In this document: positions 16,792 to 17,417 of the stretch, in pieces | How positions within the stretch are numbered: position 1 is the first letter of the stretch | Layout: each line of letters opens with the position of its first letter | Source: Fidelibacterota bacterium | Lineage (GTDB): Bacteria; Fidelibacterota; UBA2242; B5-G15 | NCBI GenBank assembly: GCA_003645825.1 | Contig: QNCQ01000008.1 | Span: 1-17,417, forward strand | Length of the DNA: 17,417 nucleotides | Reading direction: 5' to 3' | Translations under genes and position numbers: made by a program | Notes under the pieces: model-generated | The model's input: the letters and a program-made list of their open reading frames with translations, nothing else | What the model was told of the DNA's origin: nothing | Databases searched by the model: none

Positions 16792-16810
16792 GGCAGTGAA
16801 ATTACCTGCC
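16792..16810 (-). promoter_or_regulatory. Hairpin after the Thr-codon run
   Basis: GGCAG (16810-16806) and CTGCC (16796-16792) form a 5-base-pair stem with a 9-base loop that holds the leader stop codon. CGGGGGCTTTTCC follows on the minus strand, so the U-run is not directly joined to the stem. It could be an attenuator arm or an antiterminator half. Pairing with neighbouring CCGG and GGGG runs is also possible. Confidence 0.35.
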
Positions 16811-16921
16811 TGTACCGGTAGTAGGGATAGTTAACAAATGAGGAAAAATAAAAATGGCGGACAGGGTACCCTGTTTCACAATTAAGTAGCTTTCTTTCTT
16901 GTGCCCGCCTTCTCCGCTCAA
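16802..16921 (-). CDS. Candidate leader peptide of a threonine-type attenuator
   Basis: A 39-codon reading frame runs from TTG (16921-16919) to TAA (16804-16802). GTGAGG (16932-16927) lies five bases before the TTG, a good ribosome site. The peptide ends TIPTTGTGR, with four threonine, one isoleucine and one proline codon in seven codons (16831-16811). The E. coli thr leader also has Thr/Ile codons ending in TTGNGAG before its attenuator. The operon behind makes threonine and proline, so the codon choice is apt. The stop codon falls in the loop of the hairpin at 16792-16810. Against it: a non-ATG start, otherwise unremarkable residues, and no clear strong terminator. A GTG start at 16879 would give 25 residues but lacks a ribosome site. 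Confidence 0.35.
   Translation of the reverse strand: MSGEGGHKKESYLIVKQGTLSAIFIFPHLLTIPTTGTGR
16856..16909 (-). ncRNA. Possible three-way-junction RNA fold in the proC leader
   Basis: On the minus strand GGCGG (16909-16905) pairs with CCGCC (16860-16856), enclosing two helices. One is CACAA/TTGTG (16903-16899 with 16881-16877, 17-base loop). The other is the perfect 14-base palindrome ACAGGGTACCCTGT (16874-16861), which can fold on a GTAC loop. Only one and two unpaired bases lie in the junction strands. ATTTTTATTTTT follows at once (16855-16844), as in terminators or riboswitch platforms. The whole fold lies inside the possible leader peptide frame. It was read by eye and not scored, and matches no class I know. 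Confidence 0.35.
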
Positions 16922-16946
16922 ATCAACCTCACTAAACTGCTGGAAC

Positions 16947-16976
16947 TTTATATCATATTTAACCCATTTTCAACAA
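16947..16976 (-). promoter_or_regulatory. Candidate promoter for proC-thrABC
   Basis: The minus strand reads TTGTTG (16976-16971), 18 bases, then TATAAA (16952-16947). An alternative -35, TTGAAA (16973-16968), has a 15-base spacer. Both are imperfect. A start near 16940 would put the leader-peptide ribosome site about 8 bases from the RNA 5' end. No better site was found between the upstream terminator and proC. Confidence 0.4.
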
Positions 16977-17096
16977 AAATTTCGATTACTTTCACAATTA
17001 AAACAAAGCTCTTATTATTTAACAAAAGTAAAGATTCACAGGCAAAAATTAGAATATTCGTAAATCATAAATACCATTTCTCCCGGCAGAAAAGCT

Positions 17097-17129
17097 AAAA
17101 AAATGCCGGGGCACAAACTAAACCCCGGC
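17097..17129 (-). terminator. Rho-independent terminator of the M16 peptidase gene
   Basis: On the minus strand GCCGGGG (17129-17123), an 11-base loop and CCCCGGC (17111-17105) make a perfect 7-base-pair GC stem. It is followed by one base and seven T (17103-17097). It lies about 29 bases past the peptidase stop and separates that transcript from the proC leader. Confidence 0.88.
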
Positions 17130-17157
17130 CTACAGATAGTGTCCACGAGGTATCCTA

Positions 17158-17417
17158 TTACTGAATCACATTCCCTTCCGTATCAATTATGTAAACTTTT
17201 TCAAACCCAGCTGACTTTACCTGCTTTTCAACTTTTTCCTTATCACCTACAACAACCCACGTCAACTTCTCAGGGTGTAAAACTTTCCTGGCAGCTTCCT
17301 GGAGCTTCTCCAGAGAAAGACCATTTACAATCTCTAAATAGGCTCTGTAGTAGTCATCCGGGAGACCATAAGTCACAATTTCAGCAAGCGAATTCAAAAT
17401 AGAACGGCTGGTTTCCC
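17158..17417 (-). CDS. M16 (insulinase/pitrilysin) family peptidase, C-terminal end (partial)
   Basis: The frame is open from the right edge to TAA at 17160-17158, giving about 86 residues of a protein that starts outside the window. The fragment reads ETSRSILNSLAE, then YGLPDDYYRAYLEIVNGLSLE, a helix ending in ARKVLHPEKLTWVVVGD, and finally GFEKVYIIDTEGN. This order (glpddyy, i..ls.e....a...l.P..l..vvvGd, v..ld..G) is the usual C-terminus of M16 zinc peptidases and their inactive partner domains. The zinc motif HxxEH would be upstream, so activity cannot be judged. The gene ends at a strong terminator and is separate from proC. Confidence 0.78.
   Translation of the reverse strand, partial: ETSRSILNSLAEIVTYGLPDDYYRAYLEIVNGLSLEKLQEAARKVLHPEKLTWVVVGDKEKVEKQVKSAGFEKVYIIDTEGNVIQ

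Larger units (their letters stand above)
16697..17096. other. Long intergenic/leader region before proC
   Basis: About 400 bases separate proC from the terminator of the peptidase gene, with no ordinary gene. The half nearer proC (16741-16920) has GC-rich patches with several inverted repeats, while 16921-17096 is AT-rich. Listed separately are a candidate promoter, a possible leader peptide, a three-way-junction-like fold and a second hairpin. A GAGGCCTC palindrome (16749-16756) and a GGGG-UUUUU stretch on the minus strand (16729-16737) are also present. I do not recognise a known riboswitch class. Confidence 0.7.

Noticed and set aside
16856..16880. Hammerhead-ribozyme-like string GAAAC-stem-GUC on the minus strand
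   Set aside because: The second half of the core looks right, but the essential CUGANGA strand is absent between the first and second helices.
16697..17096. Known riboswitch classes (cobalamin, THF, glycine, lysine, ZTP, c-di-GMP) or a tRNA in the long leader
   Set aside because: None of the conserved strings of these classes, nor a TPsiC-arm sequence, could be found on either strand.
16901..17098. Plus-strand frame of 65 codons in the proC leader region
   Set aside because: Low-complexity residues from AT-rich DNA, with no ribosome site and no family resemblance, and it runs into the terminator.

Overview
The window comes from the genome of an anaerobic, probably uncultured bacterium. Bacterial signs are Shine-Dalgarno sites before most starts, one near-consensus sigma-70 promoter, and one clean rho-independent terminator. 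Every supported gene lies on the minus strand, so transcription runs from high to low coordinates. Base composition is fairly AT-rich by eye. The amino-acid genes (ProC with a TSLCACGIAFF segment, a fused ThrA, then ThrB and ThrC) resemble those of Bacteroidota and related FCB-type lineages. The hydrogenase genes resemble HdrABC-MvhADG sets known from methanogens and many anaerobic bacteria. I cannot name the phylum with confidence.

Region 1 (about 17417-17097) holds the 3' end of an M16-family peptidase gene and its terminator. Region 2 (about 17096-16697) has no ordinary gene. It looks like a regulatory leader: a weak promoter, a possible 39-codon leader peptide ending in a Thr-rich run (TIPTTGTGR), and GC-rich hairpins including a possible three-way junction. 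Region 3 (16696-11204) is a tight operon proC-thrA-thrB-thrC, for proline synthesis and for aspartate semialdehyde to threonine. The aspartokinase half of ThrA has lost its catalytic motifs, while the homoserine dehydrogenase half looks intact.

Region 4 (11203-10921) is a 283-base intergenic stretch with a strong promoter. Region 5 (10920 to the left edge) is a run of at least 13 tightly spaced genes: sucC, sucD, two-subunit class I fumarase (alpha, beta), a TPR protein, mvhG, mvhA, hdrC, hdrB, hdrA, mvhD, a hydrogenase maturation protease, and the start of another small gene cut by the edge. These couple a branch of the TCA cycle (succinyl-CoA, succinate, fumarate, malate) to a group 3c-type [NiFe]-hydrogenase/heterodisulfide-reductase complex. 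In known systems that complex oxidises H2 and bifurcates electrons to ferredoxin and a disulfide-type acceptor.

No mobile element, CRISPR array, tRNA or rRNA was seen. The least ordinary points are the pseudo-aspartokinase domain, the candidate threonine attenuator before proC, and the joining of TCA-branch genes and a TPR protein with a complete Hdr-Mvh module.
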